The translations under genes were made by a program, and so were the position numbers. The notes below the pieces were generated by a model. It made no database searches, was not told the origin of the DNA, and was given only the letters and a program-made list of their open reading frames with translations. Below are positions 47,601 through 58,937 of a stretch of 64,000 nt of DNA, in pieces. How positions within the stretch are numbered: the first letter of the stretch is position 1; the number at the start of each line of letters is the position of its first letter. Source of the stretch: Scatophagus argus (Eukaryota > Chordata > Actinopteri > Scatophagidae); the NCBI RefSeq assembly GCF_020382885.2, contig NC_058496.1, positions 129,001 through 193,000 on the forward strand. The letters are read 5' to 3'.

Positions 47601-50600
47601 TCCCAGGCTTGTCTAGGTGAGATTCCTATTTGTCTGTCAGCTAAACAGGAATCAGTTCACAGGCTGGTTCATGATTTCTGGATGAAAATCAGCAGGGATG
47701 TAGAGGTTGAACACATCAAATGTACTTGAAGATTTGACACGTCAGAGATGTTTACACCAGTTTTATCTCAGCCTCTGTTTTGCAGGGACGCCTGGTCACA
47801 TTCACACCTGGAAGTTGCCCAGTTTAACCACAGTGAAATCTGCTGGCTGCTGAGCAGCTCCACTGGAGTTAATGAGGCAGCGCTGCTTTTTACAACTTAC
47901 TGCTCTAACATTCAGTTGGTAGTTTAGATAAAAGCAAGACTTCCTTTACTTTTCATTTAATTTTATTTTTGTCACGTTCCTCTGAAGATCTGTCATCCTG
48001 CAAAACTTTTTAGATCTCTGAAAATCATACAAACAAAAACAAACAAGATGACAGAGGACAACTGGATGAGGAGTTAAAGCACTGGACCTTCAGACAGTCG
48101 GGCACAGATTCCTCTGATTCCACTTCCCCTGGAGAAACTGAAGGATTCACAGACCAGGCAGGAGATCAGGCCAAACCCCAAAAATTACTTAGCTTTGACA
48201 TTGACTCAGTCTACACTCACAGACCCGTGCCAACCAGCTGTTGTTCAGAGTTCAGTGTGAACAGCACAGCAAAGACTCAGGTCCAACTTCCCTTCAAAAC
48301 AGGAAGTTCAGCCAAGCTGAACTTTGGACATTTGGCCCTGAGGACGTTAGACAGCCCTGCCTGGCCGTCTCACTGTTTTGGTCACAGACTGGAAACATCC
48401 CTCTGAGCAGAGACCAAACACTCTATCTTTAGATTTGTTTAGTTGGTTGAGTCATATACTGTAGGTGAACCAACTCAGGAGACCTGATGACATCTTGAGT
48501 GTCACATCTGGATTACTGCTGTAAATACTTACGCCTACCTGCTCTTTCAGGTGTGTGATGCGACGGCTGCACTGTGGTAGCCAGGAGTCATTGCTGAGTG
48601 CCGGCTGTGTGTCCTCTCTGGAACTCAGGATGGACCAATCAGTGATCATCAAACCAGTTCACTCCTCCCTGCTGGGACAGGACTACTGCTTCGAGGTGAA
48701 ATACACGACACATTCAGTGTGACATGTAAACCCTCTGCTGTTTCCATGGTGATGACCTGTGACCGCGTGTCTCCTAGGTGACGACTTCTACGGGAACAAA
48801 GTGCTTCTCGTGTCGCTCAGCAGCAGAACGAGATAAATGGATGGAGAACCTGCGAAGAGCTGTCCATCCCAACAAAGACAACAGCAGGAGGCTGGAGAAT
48901 GTTCTCACGGTGTGGGTGATCGAGGCCAAAGACCTGCCCGCCAAGAAACGGTAGGAGGAAAAGTACTACTGCATGTACTTATGTAGTATTACACTGCAGG
49001 CCCTTCTGTGACCTGTGCTAACAGTAGTATTTTTACTGCAGGTACTTCTGTGAGTTGTGTCTGGATGACAGTCTTTATGCTCGGACTTCATGTAAACTGA
49101 AGACTGACAACATTTTTTGGGGAGAGCGTTTTGACTTCAACAGTCTGCCATCCGTCAGCGCCATCACTCTTCATCTCTACAAAGACACCGACAGGAAGAG
49201 GAAAAAGGACAAGAGCAGCTACATCGGGTTGGTCAACATCCCTGTTGCCACGGTGACTGGCAGACAGCTGGTGGAGAAGTGGTACACAGTGAGCACGCCC
49301 AGTACCAGCAGGGGTATGTCTCTTTTCATTTGTGGTTTAGCTACTTTTTAACAAACTTAACAAAAATTTTCATGAAATTGTTTTTGTGCCTCAGTTCAGT
49401 GATCATAAATGACAAGTGCCCCATGGAGCTCCTCAGAACCCATACAGGAAGACAGGACACACTGTACAGAGCCTGAAAGGCCAAACTCGGGGTTCACAAC
49501 TCAGTATTTTTATCAATTTTTCACAAAGTTTTCACATTCTGTTGCCTTTCAGGTAAGTCGTCTGTGCCGACGGTACGAATCAAAGCTCGTTATCAGAGTA
49601 TCATCATCCTGCCCATGGAGCAGTACAAAGAGTTTGCAGAATACATCAGCTCCAACTACCTGCTACTCTGCAACACGCTGGAAGCCTCCATCAGCCTGAG
49701 AGCCAAAGAAGAGCTTGCTGCTGCACTTGTGCACATATTGCACAGCACCGGCAAGGCCAAGGTAACCACACCCATCAGCATCACCCTGCTAGCTATACCT
49801 GACCCTCAGCACCTCCAAAGCCAACAGCCAAAAGCCAACTAACTCTTTATTCTTAAAATGCCCTAAAATGGCACATGACTTGTTAGTGTAACGCAACATC
49901 TGAACTGTTTTCTGGAAGTTTGAGCACAACCTTTGACCCCTCTCTGCAGGAATTTTTGACAGACCTAATGATGTCAGAGGTTGACCGTTGCCGTGACAAC
50001 GACCAGCTAATCTTCAGAGAGAACACACTGGCAACGAAGAGTATAGAGGAATATCTGAAGCTGATTGGTCAGAAGTACCTTCAGGACGCCCTTGGTACAC
50101 ACACAGGCTCAGTGAAAGAGAGCTCTTTAATTGTCTTCAGATGTGATTTATCAGTCATTTTTGTTTTCACAGGTTTGCTTTGTTCGGGAAGAAATATTAA
50201 CTCTGTGTGTGTGTGTGTGGGTGTGTGTGTGTGTGTGTGTTCAGGTGAGTTCATTAAAGCTCTGTACGAGTCTGATGAGAACTGTGAGGTTGACCCGTCT
50301 CGCTGTGCGACTTCTGACCTCTCAGAGCATCAGGCCAACCTAAGGATGTGCTGTGAACTTGCCTTTTGCAAGATCCTTGACTCATACAGGTACACAGAAA
50401 TATACAAAATACACAGGGTGCACATACTGTATTTACAAACATGGTACACATTGGTGTATATAACTTCCCCTATTCAGGGTCTTCCCCCGGGAGCTGAAAG
50501 AGGTGTTTGCATCATGGCGACAGGAGTGTGGTAACCGGGGCCGACCAGACATCAGCGAGCGTCTCATCAGCGCCTCATTGTTCCTGCGCTTCCTGTGTCC

Positions 50601-52498
50601 GGCCGTGATGTCACCGTCACTGTTTGACCTGATGCAGGAATACCCAGATGAACGCTCAGCGAGAACCTTAACCCTCATCGCTAAAGTCATCCAGACGCTT
50701 GCCAACTTCAGCAAGTAAGTCCAGGTTTTTACTGTGAAAGAACTGGAGCCTTTTACTGTGAAGTGGCAGTATCTAAATCTGTTTGTCTGCTTTTGACTAT
50801 GAGTATTGTTTGTTCACCTGGACATCTGTACCTGCATGTGTTACCTGTCAACTGTGGTCGCAGGTTTGGGACTAAGGAAGAGTACATGCTGTTTATGAAT
50901 GATTTTGTGGAGCGGCAGTGGAGCAGCATGCAGCGTTTCCTGCAGGAGATCTCAAACCCAGATGGACTTAATCACACTGCCGGCTTTGACGGATACATCG
51001 ACCTTGGCCGAGAGCTGTCCAGCCTGCACACCCTGCTGACCGAGCTTGATCAGGTAACACACCTAACCAGGTAACACGCGTGACCAGATAACTCTTGTGA
51101 TGCTCTTTAATCGTTGATGTTATTACTTTTGCACAAAGTCAGGCTAGCTGTTTCCTCTGTTTCCAGTCTTTGTGCTAAGCTAAGCAACCAACTGCTGACT
51201 TAGCTTCATGTTAACCACGTGGACAACCTGAACATTTAACTTTCAGAGAAAAAGATGATTGAACAAAATGCCTTGTAAGTGGAAACTAGTGGATTAACAC
51301 TCACCAGCAAATCAGTTAAGATTGTCTCTCTGCCTTTCTCTACCTTCTCTCTCTCCTACCCATCTGTCTGTCTCTCTCTCCCACATGTCTGTCGGTCTCT
51401 CTTCAGTCCTGTCTGTCGAAGCTCGGTCCCCTTCCTCGGATCCTCAGAGACGTGTCTGCAGCTCTGGCTAACCCAGGAGGCGTGGCTAATCCAGGGGGTG
51501 TGATAGTCTCAACTCCTGAGGCTCAGCGTGTGGTGTCCCCGCCCCCTCTGTCCCCGCCCCCTCTGTCCCCCCCCCCTCTCCCCTCCTCTGGCGACTTGTA
51601 ATCCCTCCATCGGCCTGCAGGGCAGCGTTGGACTGGATGGAGGGTTAGCATCCTGTTAGCATTAGCATTCAGAGCGGTCCATCTGTGTGACACACAATTC
51701 AAATATCAACGGAAAACAGGCTGTGTAGCACCAACCAATCATTGATGAGTGGGGACGTTTCAGTGAGGTGGTCACTCACAGTGCAGTTTTATCCATTGGG
51801 ACTGCAGACAATCAGCTGATCAGTTTGCCCATGTCATAAAATCAATCTGATTCAGACTGAATGCAAGTGGGTCCTGATCACTGAGGAAATTATTACCTGC
51901 TGCAATTGGCAGCAGAGAAGATGTCCTCATTTAGAGAGAAACTGTGTGTTTCTGTACGAGGCCCAGCAGCTCAACTTCACTCATTATCTAAACCCGACTC
52001 ACCAACACGATCATTCTGGATCTGTTGTTACTTAATGTTCTGGGTTCTACGCGTCCAGAGGGTCTCACACAGTCCAGGTTCTTACCGTGAACCTACTTAG
52101 AGCAGAGCAGCTGATGAATCCTGTTTCCGTCCTCTCAACCTGCCCTGAAGTGTTTCTGGATCCATGCACCATAGACTGTAGGCACATCCAGATCATGTCA
52201 GAGCCCAGTGTCAGGGTCGCTGTCAGGGGGGGTCAGGGTACAGCTGGTGGTGTTGCTCTGGCTACAAAATTGCTAATCAGTCATTGAACTGCAGGTAAAA
52301 GGTGTTTTCTGTGTTTTTAAATGATCATTTGGATATTTTGTGGTGTTTATCATTAAACTGGTTAATATAATAATCAGATTATTATGTTTTTCTATTTCTA
52401 CTCAATCAATCAACAGTAAATGCAAAGTTATTAATCTGCAGTCAGAGAGGCACTGATACTGATCCTGAGCTGGTGCTGTACTGGTCCTGCTGACTCGT

Positions 52499-52530
<32 letters not shown>

Positions 52531-55500
52531 TTGGTGGATTTCACCAGACTTCCCTCTCCGACTCCAGAGAACAAAGATTTATTCTTCGTCACCAAAGGCT
52601 CTAGTCTGCAACCTGCATCAGGTGATCTTTGCACTTCATCCATCACAGAACTTTGATGGACCTTTGACCTCTGAGTCTCACCTTTCCTGTTGTGATGATG
52701 TTACTTCCCGCAGGTCTGCAGGGCTCCCCAGCTCTCAGCTCGTCCTATTCAGAGCCCGCTGAAAATGAGGCAGGGTTTGAAATGACCAATGGGGGCCGGA
52801 GGGACGGGCAAGATCTGACCAATGAGAGTCGTAGTCTCTCCCTGGTTGACCTGCAGGACTCCTCCCCTAGTGATGGCCTTGATGACACCCAATGGCAACG
52901 CAGGACAGGGCTCCTCCCACTCTCCTTCCAGAACCCTGTGTATCACATGACCACCACATCACCACGGCAACAGACAGATGCAACACCTTCAGACTGCTCG
53001 GTGGGGTCACAGGGAAATGCTGATGATAAAAACGCCACGGCAGCCAAACCAGCGTTTCTTACCCAGATGTCAGTGGGGCTGGGAGGGGGGGAGAGGGGGG
53101 AGAGGATGTCAGCCATGTCAAGCAGCAGCAGTGGAGAGGAATACTCGAGACGAGCGCTGTCTCTCACAGAGACTCTCCCAGGTACGACTGGAAGTGAGAC
53201 CTGGACTGGACCTGATGTGGTCGTTCAGGTGTTAATGCATCTAAGAAACACCAAAGATGATTAAAACTTACCTGTTCAACACAGCTGGAGTCGCCTTTTC
53301 ATCATCTGGGTAGACCGAGTGTCTCCTGAGCTCCTCCAGAGGTGGATTTAACGTGTCTTGGATGCATTAACACTGTTCAGAGATCAGATCGGAAGTGTAG
53401 CTGTTTCTACAGCAACACCTACAGCATGTGAAGCTCTCTGATTGGATGTTTCATACAGCAATGGTCTCCGGACTTACAGCTGTGACTTTTGCCCTCAGTG
53501 TTTTTTCTTGTTCACAACATACTCACCTGATGATGTCGCTGTTGTTGCCCCTCCTCCTCAGGTAGTTCCGCTCCCCCTCGTCAGAACTCCTCAGGTCCTC
53601 AGAGACGCATTGATCAGCCTCCTCCCCCCTCATCTGCTCCACCAGGACCTCCTCGAGGTCGCACACCTCCCAGCATGCTCAGCGGTGGCGGAGCCTCTGC
53701 CTATCCTCCTCGCCCTGCTTCGGGCAGCATGATGTCCTCAAGTCCTGATTGGCCAAGCAGCGGCCAGTCGCGGATCAGACAGACATCGTCATCATCTAAA
53801 GGCGACAGCCCTGAGAAACAGCGAACTGCTGCTAAGGTAACCAGGCTGTTAACATGGCAACCTCTCCCTCTGACCTCTGATCTATTGGTGTTGTCATAGA
53901 GACGGTAGACGGCCTCATTTTGGTTCTGTGTTCAGGCTCCTTCTCCCTGTGCGTTGGATCGTACTGCCGCCTGGCTGCTTAACATGAACTCTGCCTCCAC
54001 CTACGGTGACACAGAGGATGATCGCCATGATGATGCTCTCATAGAGAAAGTAAGAGACTCTTTGTACTGGACCTGTACTGGCTCTGCCGGGTCTGAGCTG
54101 GTTCTACTGGGTCTGTACTGGCTTTGACTTTGTGTGTGTGTTTGCAGTACCAGCAGGAGATTGCATTGCTGCAGGAGAAGTTGCGAGTTGCAGCTTTGCG
54201 GCAGGACGAGTGTGAAGCTCGACTGTTGATCCAGGATCAGCAGAACCAACGTATGCTGCAGGAGTATCAGGTGCGTAACACACCTCAGTCAGAGGAGGAC
54301 TGAAGTCACATCTGTATCAGCTGATACCTTGATGCTTCTGATGTGTTCTGTGTGACAGTTTGTTCATAAAAACATAATCAGAATCAGAAAAGACTTAATT
54401 GCCATGTAAGTGAAGAGGTTTCACATTACTAGGAATTTGTCTTGGTGATTGGTGCATACACAGAACGTAACAAGTAACATATAATTTGAAGAATAAAATA
54501 AAAATAAAATAGAATAAGGTAACACAAAATAAAATAAGTGAAATAAATGTAACATTCAAGTGTGAATAGAGAAGAAGAATAAAATCTCAAGGAGCTGCGA
54601 GCTGAGGATAATCCCTCTGTCAGGATACCTGAAACTCACCTGTAGGGAAATTAGGCTGATGCACAGACGGACTTTGTGTTCATGATGACGTGACTCTGCT
54701 CATCCAGTAAGACTTTTTGTCTGTTTGTGTGTGTGTGTGTGTGCGTGCGTGTGTGTGTGTGTTTCAGGCTCGCCTGGAGGACACAGAAAGCAGACTGAGG
54801 AGGCTACAGGATGACAAAGACCTCCAGATGAACAGCATCATCAGCAGGTCTGAACACCTGTCTGTCTATGCTGCTGTCTGTCTGTACATCTGTCTTCCTG
54901 TACTGCAGTCTGTCTGTATGCGTTGCTGCCTCTGCAAACACCTGTCTGTTCTGCTGTCTGTATTACTGTCTGTTTGTGCTGCTGTCTGTTCTGCTGTCTG
55001 TCTGTGTTTTTATACATTTTTTAATTTAATCTTTATTAATCCCAAGCTGGGAAATGACTTCTCTGCATTTAACCCATCACTGAGTGAAACACACACACAC
55101 ACATGCAACATGCAGTGAAACACACACAGGAGCAGTGGGCTGCCATGTCAGGCGCCCGAGGAGCACATTGGGGTGTTAAGTGCCTTGCTCAAGGGCACAT
55201 CAGCCGGCTAATGGACATTATCACTCCACCACACTCAAATTTTTCCTACCCCTCCGGTGGGGGAATCGAACCAGCAACCTTCCGATCACAAGCCGCTTCT
55301 CCAACCTCTAGGCCACAGCTGCACTCTGTCTGTGCTGCTGTCTGTCTGTAATCCTGTCCATCTGTGTTGTGTTATGGTCTGTCTGTACTGCTGCCTGTGT
55401 GAACACCAGTCTGTCTGTGCTGTCAGTCTGTCTGGTGTCTGTGATGTTAACAGCTGACCTCTGCCCTGTGCAGGCTGATGGCAGTAGAGGAGGAGTTAAA

Positions 55501-55856
55501 GAAGGATCATTCTGACATGCAGGCGGTGGTCGATTCCAAACAGAAGATCATAGAGGCACAGGTACCTGTCTGTCTGACTTTTCACCTTTCTATCTGTCTG
55601 TCTTCGTCTTTTACTGTGACGTACACATAAAGTTGATATTCAAGCAATTGTTTTTCCTGTCTGTGTCTGTCTGTATGTCTTTCAGGAGAAAAGGATTGCA
55701 AGTCTTGATGCAGCTAACAGTCGCCTGATGGCGGCGCTGACTCAGCTGAAGGAGCGCTACGCTGTGACATCACAGAGGAACGGCCTGTCTCCTAGCAACA
55801 CATCATCACTGCAGATCACTGAAAATGGAGAGTTCCGTAACTCTGGCAACTGCTGA
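40033..55856 (+). CDS. dab2ip: dab2ip, DAB2-interacting protein (Ras GTPase-activating protein)
   Basis: Twenty exons give 1114 residues with every junction in phase. Order: N-terminal [20 protein letters not shown] block, split PH domain, C2 domain, RasGAP domain, Pro/Ser-rich region and a C-terminal coiled coil. DAB2IP stimulates Ras GTP hydrolysis and scaffolds ASK1, PI3K and AKT signalling. It is chosen over SYNGAP1 and RASAL2 because the N-terminal block, the sequence after the GAP domain ([19 protein letters not shown]) and the C-terminal end ([20 protein letters not shown]) follow DAB2IP. The first exon ([13 protein letters not shown]) is not conserved with human but joins in phase. 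A second promoter near 44.4 kb is likely. AATAAA at 57029-57034 is the probable poly(A) signal. Confidence 0.96.
43551..43865 (+). mobile_element. tRNA-derived SINE, full-length copy 3
   Basis: The head gggcagccgtggcctagaggttggagaagcgg contains an A-box-like TGGCCTAGAGG, and ggtttgattcc is a B-box. The core is cccttgagcaaggcactta. The tail is gggattaattaattaataaagtatctt followed by A/T-rich sequence. It is in dab2ip sense orientation, about 60 bp upstream of the purine-rich tract. Confidence 0.85.
43930..44140. repeat. Purine (GGA)-rich tract with G-quadruplex potential
   Basis: About 200 bp of almost pure G/A on the plus strand, ending in G-runs at 44105-44136 (ggggggg tgggggagg acgggc gggggggggg). 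Open frames here on both strands are compositional artefacts. Confidence 0.9.
44150..44436 (+). promoter_or_regulatory. dab2ip: Probable alternative first exon and promoter of dab2ip
   Basis: A CT/CCT-rich leader ends with ATGCTCG at a strong donor (gtgagtat, 44437). The phase does not allow coding fusion to 48551, so it is probably untranslated and would give the isoform starting at 48558. The 5' end is not determined. Confidence 0.5.
44590..44625. repeat. (GT)n microsatellite
   Basis: About 16 GT units in dab2ip. Other dab2ip GT/CA tracts are at 45819-45842, 46032-46062, 52499-52528 (directly before an exon) and 54727-54765. Confidence 0.9.
46529..47549 (-). mobile_element. LINE 3' fragment, inverted relative of 5041-5795
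   Basis: The minus strand reads [33 protein letters not shown] and [20 protein letters not shown], then continues to a 3' tail (here tttaattgtcccacggtgggg on the plus strand). It holds an extra internal block (46960-47160, plus-strand peptide-free) missing from the 5041-5795 copy. It lies in a dab2ip intron. Confidence 0.8.
48551..49761 (+). CDS. dab2ip: dab2ip PH and C2 domain exons
   Basis: Exons 48551-48695, 48778-48950, 49042-49313 and 49553-49761. The PH part ends [20 protein letters not shown]. The C2 part includes [39 protein letters not shown] and [20 protein letters not shown]. Membrane-lipid binding is inferred from the family. ATG 48558-48560 ([13 protein letters not shown]) lines up with the start of the shorter human isoform (MPRLKESRSHESLL). 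Confidence 0.96.
49950..51053 (+). CDS. dab2ip: dab2ip RasGAP domain exons
   Basis: Exons 49950-50094, 50245-50389, 50478-50714 and 50864-51053. The arginine-finger segment is [20 protein letters not shown]. The structural FLR block is [20 protein letters not shown]. Both are intact, so the domain should be an active Ras GAP. The last exon ends with [20 protein letters not shown]. Confidence 0.97.
51407..53836 (+). CDS. dab2ip: dab2ip Ser/Pro-rich region exons
   Basis: Exons 51407-51597, 52530-52621, 52714-53181 and 53562-53836. They contain [15 protein letters not shown], a triplicated SPPPL repeat, [39 protein letters not shown] and [20 protein letters not shown]. The NPVY and polyproline motifs fit its adaptor role. 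The first exon ends at donor gtaatc inside what otherwise reads as a TAA stop, and the phase confirms splicing there. Confidence 0.92.
53936..55856 (+). CDS. dab2ip: dab2ip C-terminal coiled-coil exons
   Basis: Exons 53936-54049, 54148-54270, 54768-54847, 55474-55561 and 55686-55856 (TGA stop at 55854-55856). Heptad-like sequence such as [39 protein letters not shown] and [20 protein letters not shown] marks the leucine-zipper coiled coil. A 38-residue tail follows TQLKERY. Confidence 0.95.
54377..54600 (-). mobile_element. LINE 3'-tail remnant
   Basis: The sequence agaatcagaaaagacttaattgccatgtaagtg followed by an A-rich stretch is related to 12340-12500. It lies in a dab2ip intron. Confidence 0.5.
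54855..55450. repeat. CTGTCTGT minisatellite split by a SINE
   Basis: Degenerate tgctgctgtctgtctgt units occupy 54855-55008 and resume at 55323-55450. The SINE at 55010-55322 separates them. Confidence 0.8.
55010..55322 (-). mobile_element. tRNA-derived SINE, full-length copy 4
   Basis: This is the reverse complement of the 43551 copy over its whole length: tail atctttattaatcccaagctgggaaatgacttctctgc, core ttgctcaagggcacatc, and tRNA-like head at the right end (gaatcgaacc...ggccacagctgc). B-box GGTTCGATTCC is perfect on the minus strand. Confidence 0.88.
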
Positions 55857-56844
55857 GCTCTGATTGGCTGCCCTGTCGATCAGCTATCACCTCCTACAGA
55901 GATGGATCTGACCCCTGACCTGTTGCTAGGTTACCCCTTACTAAGTTTCGTTTTGCATGTTTCATTTTTGAACATCTTACAAAGTCTGACATCATATCCT
56001 GTTTCCTTTTGGTGCTTCATGTTTAGAGCCAGAAACTTCCAACCACCAAACTGCACAAATTTATTACAGCTGTAAACCACCTGGATTAACCCTACCTGTA
56101 TATTGATCTAGTGTCATCTGGACCATCTCTGGCTATGTATGGCCTTGGTTCGACTGATATGCTGACTGTGGTTTGATGAAACTGACTGTAGCGACTGTGG
56201 TTGTATATAGCTCTGGTCTGGCCACATATACTCCATCTGTGTGCTGCTCTTGTTTGACTGAGCTAATCCTGCCATACGGTCCTATTGTTGGATCAACTTT
56301 ACCTGCCCATGGCTTTGGTGTGACTGAACCAATGGGAACAACTCTGTCCGTACATGGTTCTGGTCTGAATGGACTAATTGGACCAACCATGTCTGCTCAT
56401 GGCTCTGGTGTTTAGCAGTTTGGGTTTATATGGAAAAAGTTCAACTTTATTCAGAGATGATATGTCAACCCCCTGATGGACATGAATATTAATTTATTCA
56501 GAATTCTTTGTGTCTTAAAGGAACAGTCCAACATTTTTGTCCCAGCTTCACGCTTGTGTCCAGTCCACAGAGAGGGTTAGCCTAGCTTAGCACAAAGACT
56601 GGAAGCAGGGTAGGGAAACTGTTGGCGTAGCTCTAAAGAGAACCAGCCTGTATGTGATTAGGTTGAGTGTTTGGCCACTCAGGGCTTCCGTAGTGTTGAA
56701 CACTGAGTTGATCTGGTTCAGAGATTAATGTGACGGAGTTAGACGTTAGTTTGTGATGTTTCAGAGAATTCTACTGATTTTAATGTAAACATCAGATTTT
56801 ATTGTAAAACAGTTCGAATTTTAAATTGTGATGAATAGTTTGTG

Positions 56845-56898
<54 letters not shown>

Positions 56899-57034
56899 TG
56901 GATTCTACTGTCTTTCTGCTGTGTTCACTGTGGCTTCTGTCTCTGTTCTTCTGTATTTATGAAACTATTTCTGATAGAGATCCTCTTATTGTTATTTATC
57001 AACATCAGTATTTATAAAGAGAAACTCCAATAAA
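55857..57034 (+). other. dab2ip: dab2ip 3' UTR with poly(A) signal
   Basis: The sequence after the stop codon holds a degenerate repeat of ggttctggtctgaatgga-like words (56130-56415), a (CA)n tract (56851-56895) and AATAAA at 57029-57034. Confidence 0.65.
56851..56895. repeat. (CA)n microsatellite in the dab2ip 3' UTR
   Basis: About 22 uninterrupted CA units, about 135 bp before the poly(A) signal. Confidence 0.97.
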
Positions 57035-57120
57035 CTATTACACCATCAAATATTGGTGTCCAGTCATCTGGATGTTTCGCATCAGCTCAAAGTGACAGAA
57101 AGACAAGGAGACAGACAGGC

Positions 57121-57130
57121 TTTATTTATT
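57121..57130 (-). promoter_or_regulatory. gsn: gsn poly(A) signal
   Basis: The plus strand reads tttatttatt, so the minus strand carries overlapping AATAAA motifs about 55 bp after the gsn stop codon. This gives a very short gsn 3' UTR. Confidence 0.7.
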
Positions 57131-57183
57131 AGAACAACACCATCAGACTCCATCTTGTTTGAACAGGAAATGATATCACTCTC

Positions 57184-58937
57184 TCACTTGGTGGTGCTCC
57201 AGTACTTGTGGTTCCAGCCCAGGAACCAGCCAGTGAAGGTGGGTGGTTCAAATCCCTGTTTGACCATCACGATGGGGGTACGAGGGTCCCTGTCTGCTGG
57301 GTCGCTCTCAATGTACCTGACAGCTGCACACAGACACACACAGGTAGTATCAAGACTCACCTGGACCACGTTCACTTTGTGAGAACATGGACCCTGGCGA
57401 CCACAAGGACAGAGTCACACCTGCTGTTTGTAAAGTCCAAAGTTCATTAGTTTCAAAGTAGTGGGTCAAGTTGCAACAAGGTAGTTTAGTTAATTAGTTG
57501 TTAATCAGTTGCCAAGCAACATTTGTGGCAGCATCCAATCAGACAACATTCAACAATGTAAACAAGCAAGTCAGGTTTCATAACATTTTACCAGCATCAC
57601 TTGCTGATTACCTATCACCTGATCATCCCATACACCTCACTGATTGTGAATAGAACATGAAAAGACAACAGGAGTGGGGGGAGTCTGGCACATGTAGTGT
57701 GATCAACAAGTGTGCACATAAAAGTCTAACTGATTGAGACAAGTGGCCTCTCAGCACCTTGCTAACACTCGTATGCTTGACTGTCATTATGTTGTCCAAT
57801 CTGCTACAAGGTGCCCACAGGGCTCCACTTTTTTTGCTCCAGTTACACATAATTTAATTTTTCCCAAAGATGGTTTTGTCCTTTTAGGTTCATGCTGATG
57901 TTTATTCAAAATATCGATTTTCTTATCAGTTTGATTTTAATTTGTTATTTGATGGTATAAAAGGGGCTGAAACATCATGATTAACTGATAAGCGCTGCTC
58001 CTGATTGGCTCAGAGTGGTGTGTGGGTGGGAGCTTGATACCGCGGCTCCACCTCCCGATCACAACAGCACAGACTCTGGCTCCAAATGATGTCACCAGAC
58101 CAAGATGGCAGCATATCATATCAGGAATATTTTGGCTTCTCTTCAGCACAGTGGGAGGCAGTGGGAGGCCATCTTTATGCATGTCAGTGACGTGGACTGT
58201 CTGTCTGTCAGTTAGAATAACTTCCTGTCTGTCTCACCTGATGACGATGCCTCCATCTTCTCCTCCTCGTGGGCCTCATTTCCAATCCAAACAAACACCT
58301 GCATGAGGACAGAGGAAGCAATGAGATAAAGAGGAGAGGCACGGGGACATGTTACCATGCTGGTGGCAGGAGACTCACCTGGTCCCACGTATCCAAGACC
58401 ATGACATCATCAGCAGCAAGGTCATCCTGCGTCAGCTCGCCTGGAACCTCCTCCATCTGACCATGCACACAGGTAATATTTCATATACTGATCAATTCAC
58501 AGTTCAGTTATTAATAACACTTTTAATGCTCAAACAACTAGGCTGGCAGACAGACCAAGAAGTTTCCGGTCTTGTTGGAGCAGGCAAACAGGCGAGGAGG
58601 ATGAGCCTCCATATTGTCCTTCACCCGAGGGGCACGGCAGTAGTCCTCTTGCCCCCCCAGTGTATCCCAGAATTCATCTATCAGCACATACACAAAAATG
58701 CAGAAGTTCAGTTTAATGATGTTCAGCTTGTGGACCATCCCCCATCACCTGGTCTTCCTCACCTTCCTCCTCCCCCTCCTCCAGTGAAACAGGGGTCACC
58801 TGCAGTAGTCCAGCAAGGTGTTCAGCTCCCTGGACTTCAGCAGGGCTGCTGTTTCTCCCTCCCCACATCCAGCATCCAGAAGAGGAGACCAGGAGGAAAA
58901 CATCACTGGAGTTTAGACTGGAGGAGGCCGGATCCAC
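57184..58937 (-). CDS. gsn: gsn repeats G5 and G6
   Basis: Exons 58763-58937 ([20 protein letters not shown], ending in a Glu run), 58556-58677 ([18 protein letters not shown]), 58379-58456 ([20 protein letters not shown]), 58238-58298 ([14 protein letters not shown]) and 57184-57323 ([20 protein letters not shown], ending [16 protein letters not shown]). The C-terminal helix of human gelsolin is not encoded. Confidence 0.95.

Noticed and set aside
52943-53167. Minus-strand frame of 74 residues
   Set aside because: It is antisense to the dab2ip exon 52714-53181, which has clear family matches and correct phases.
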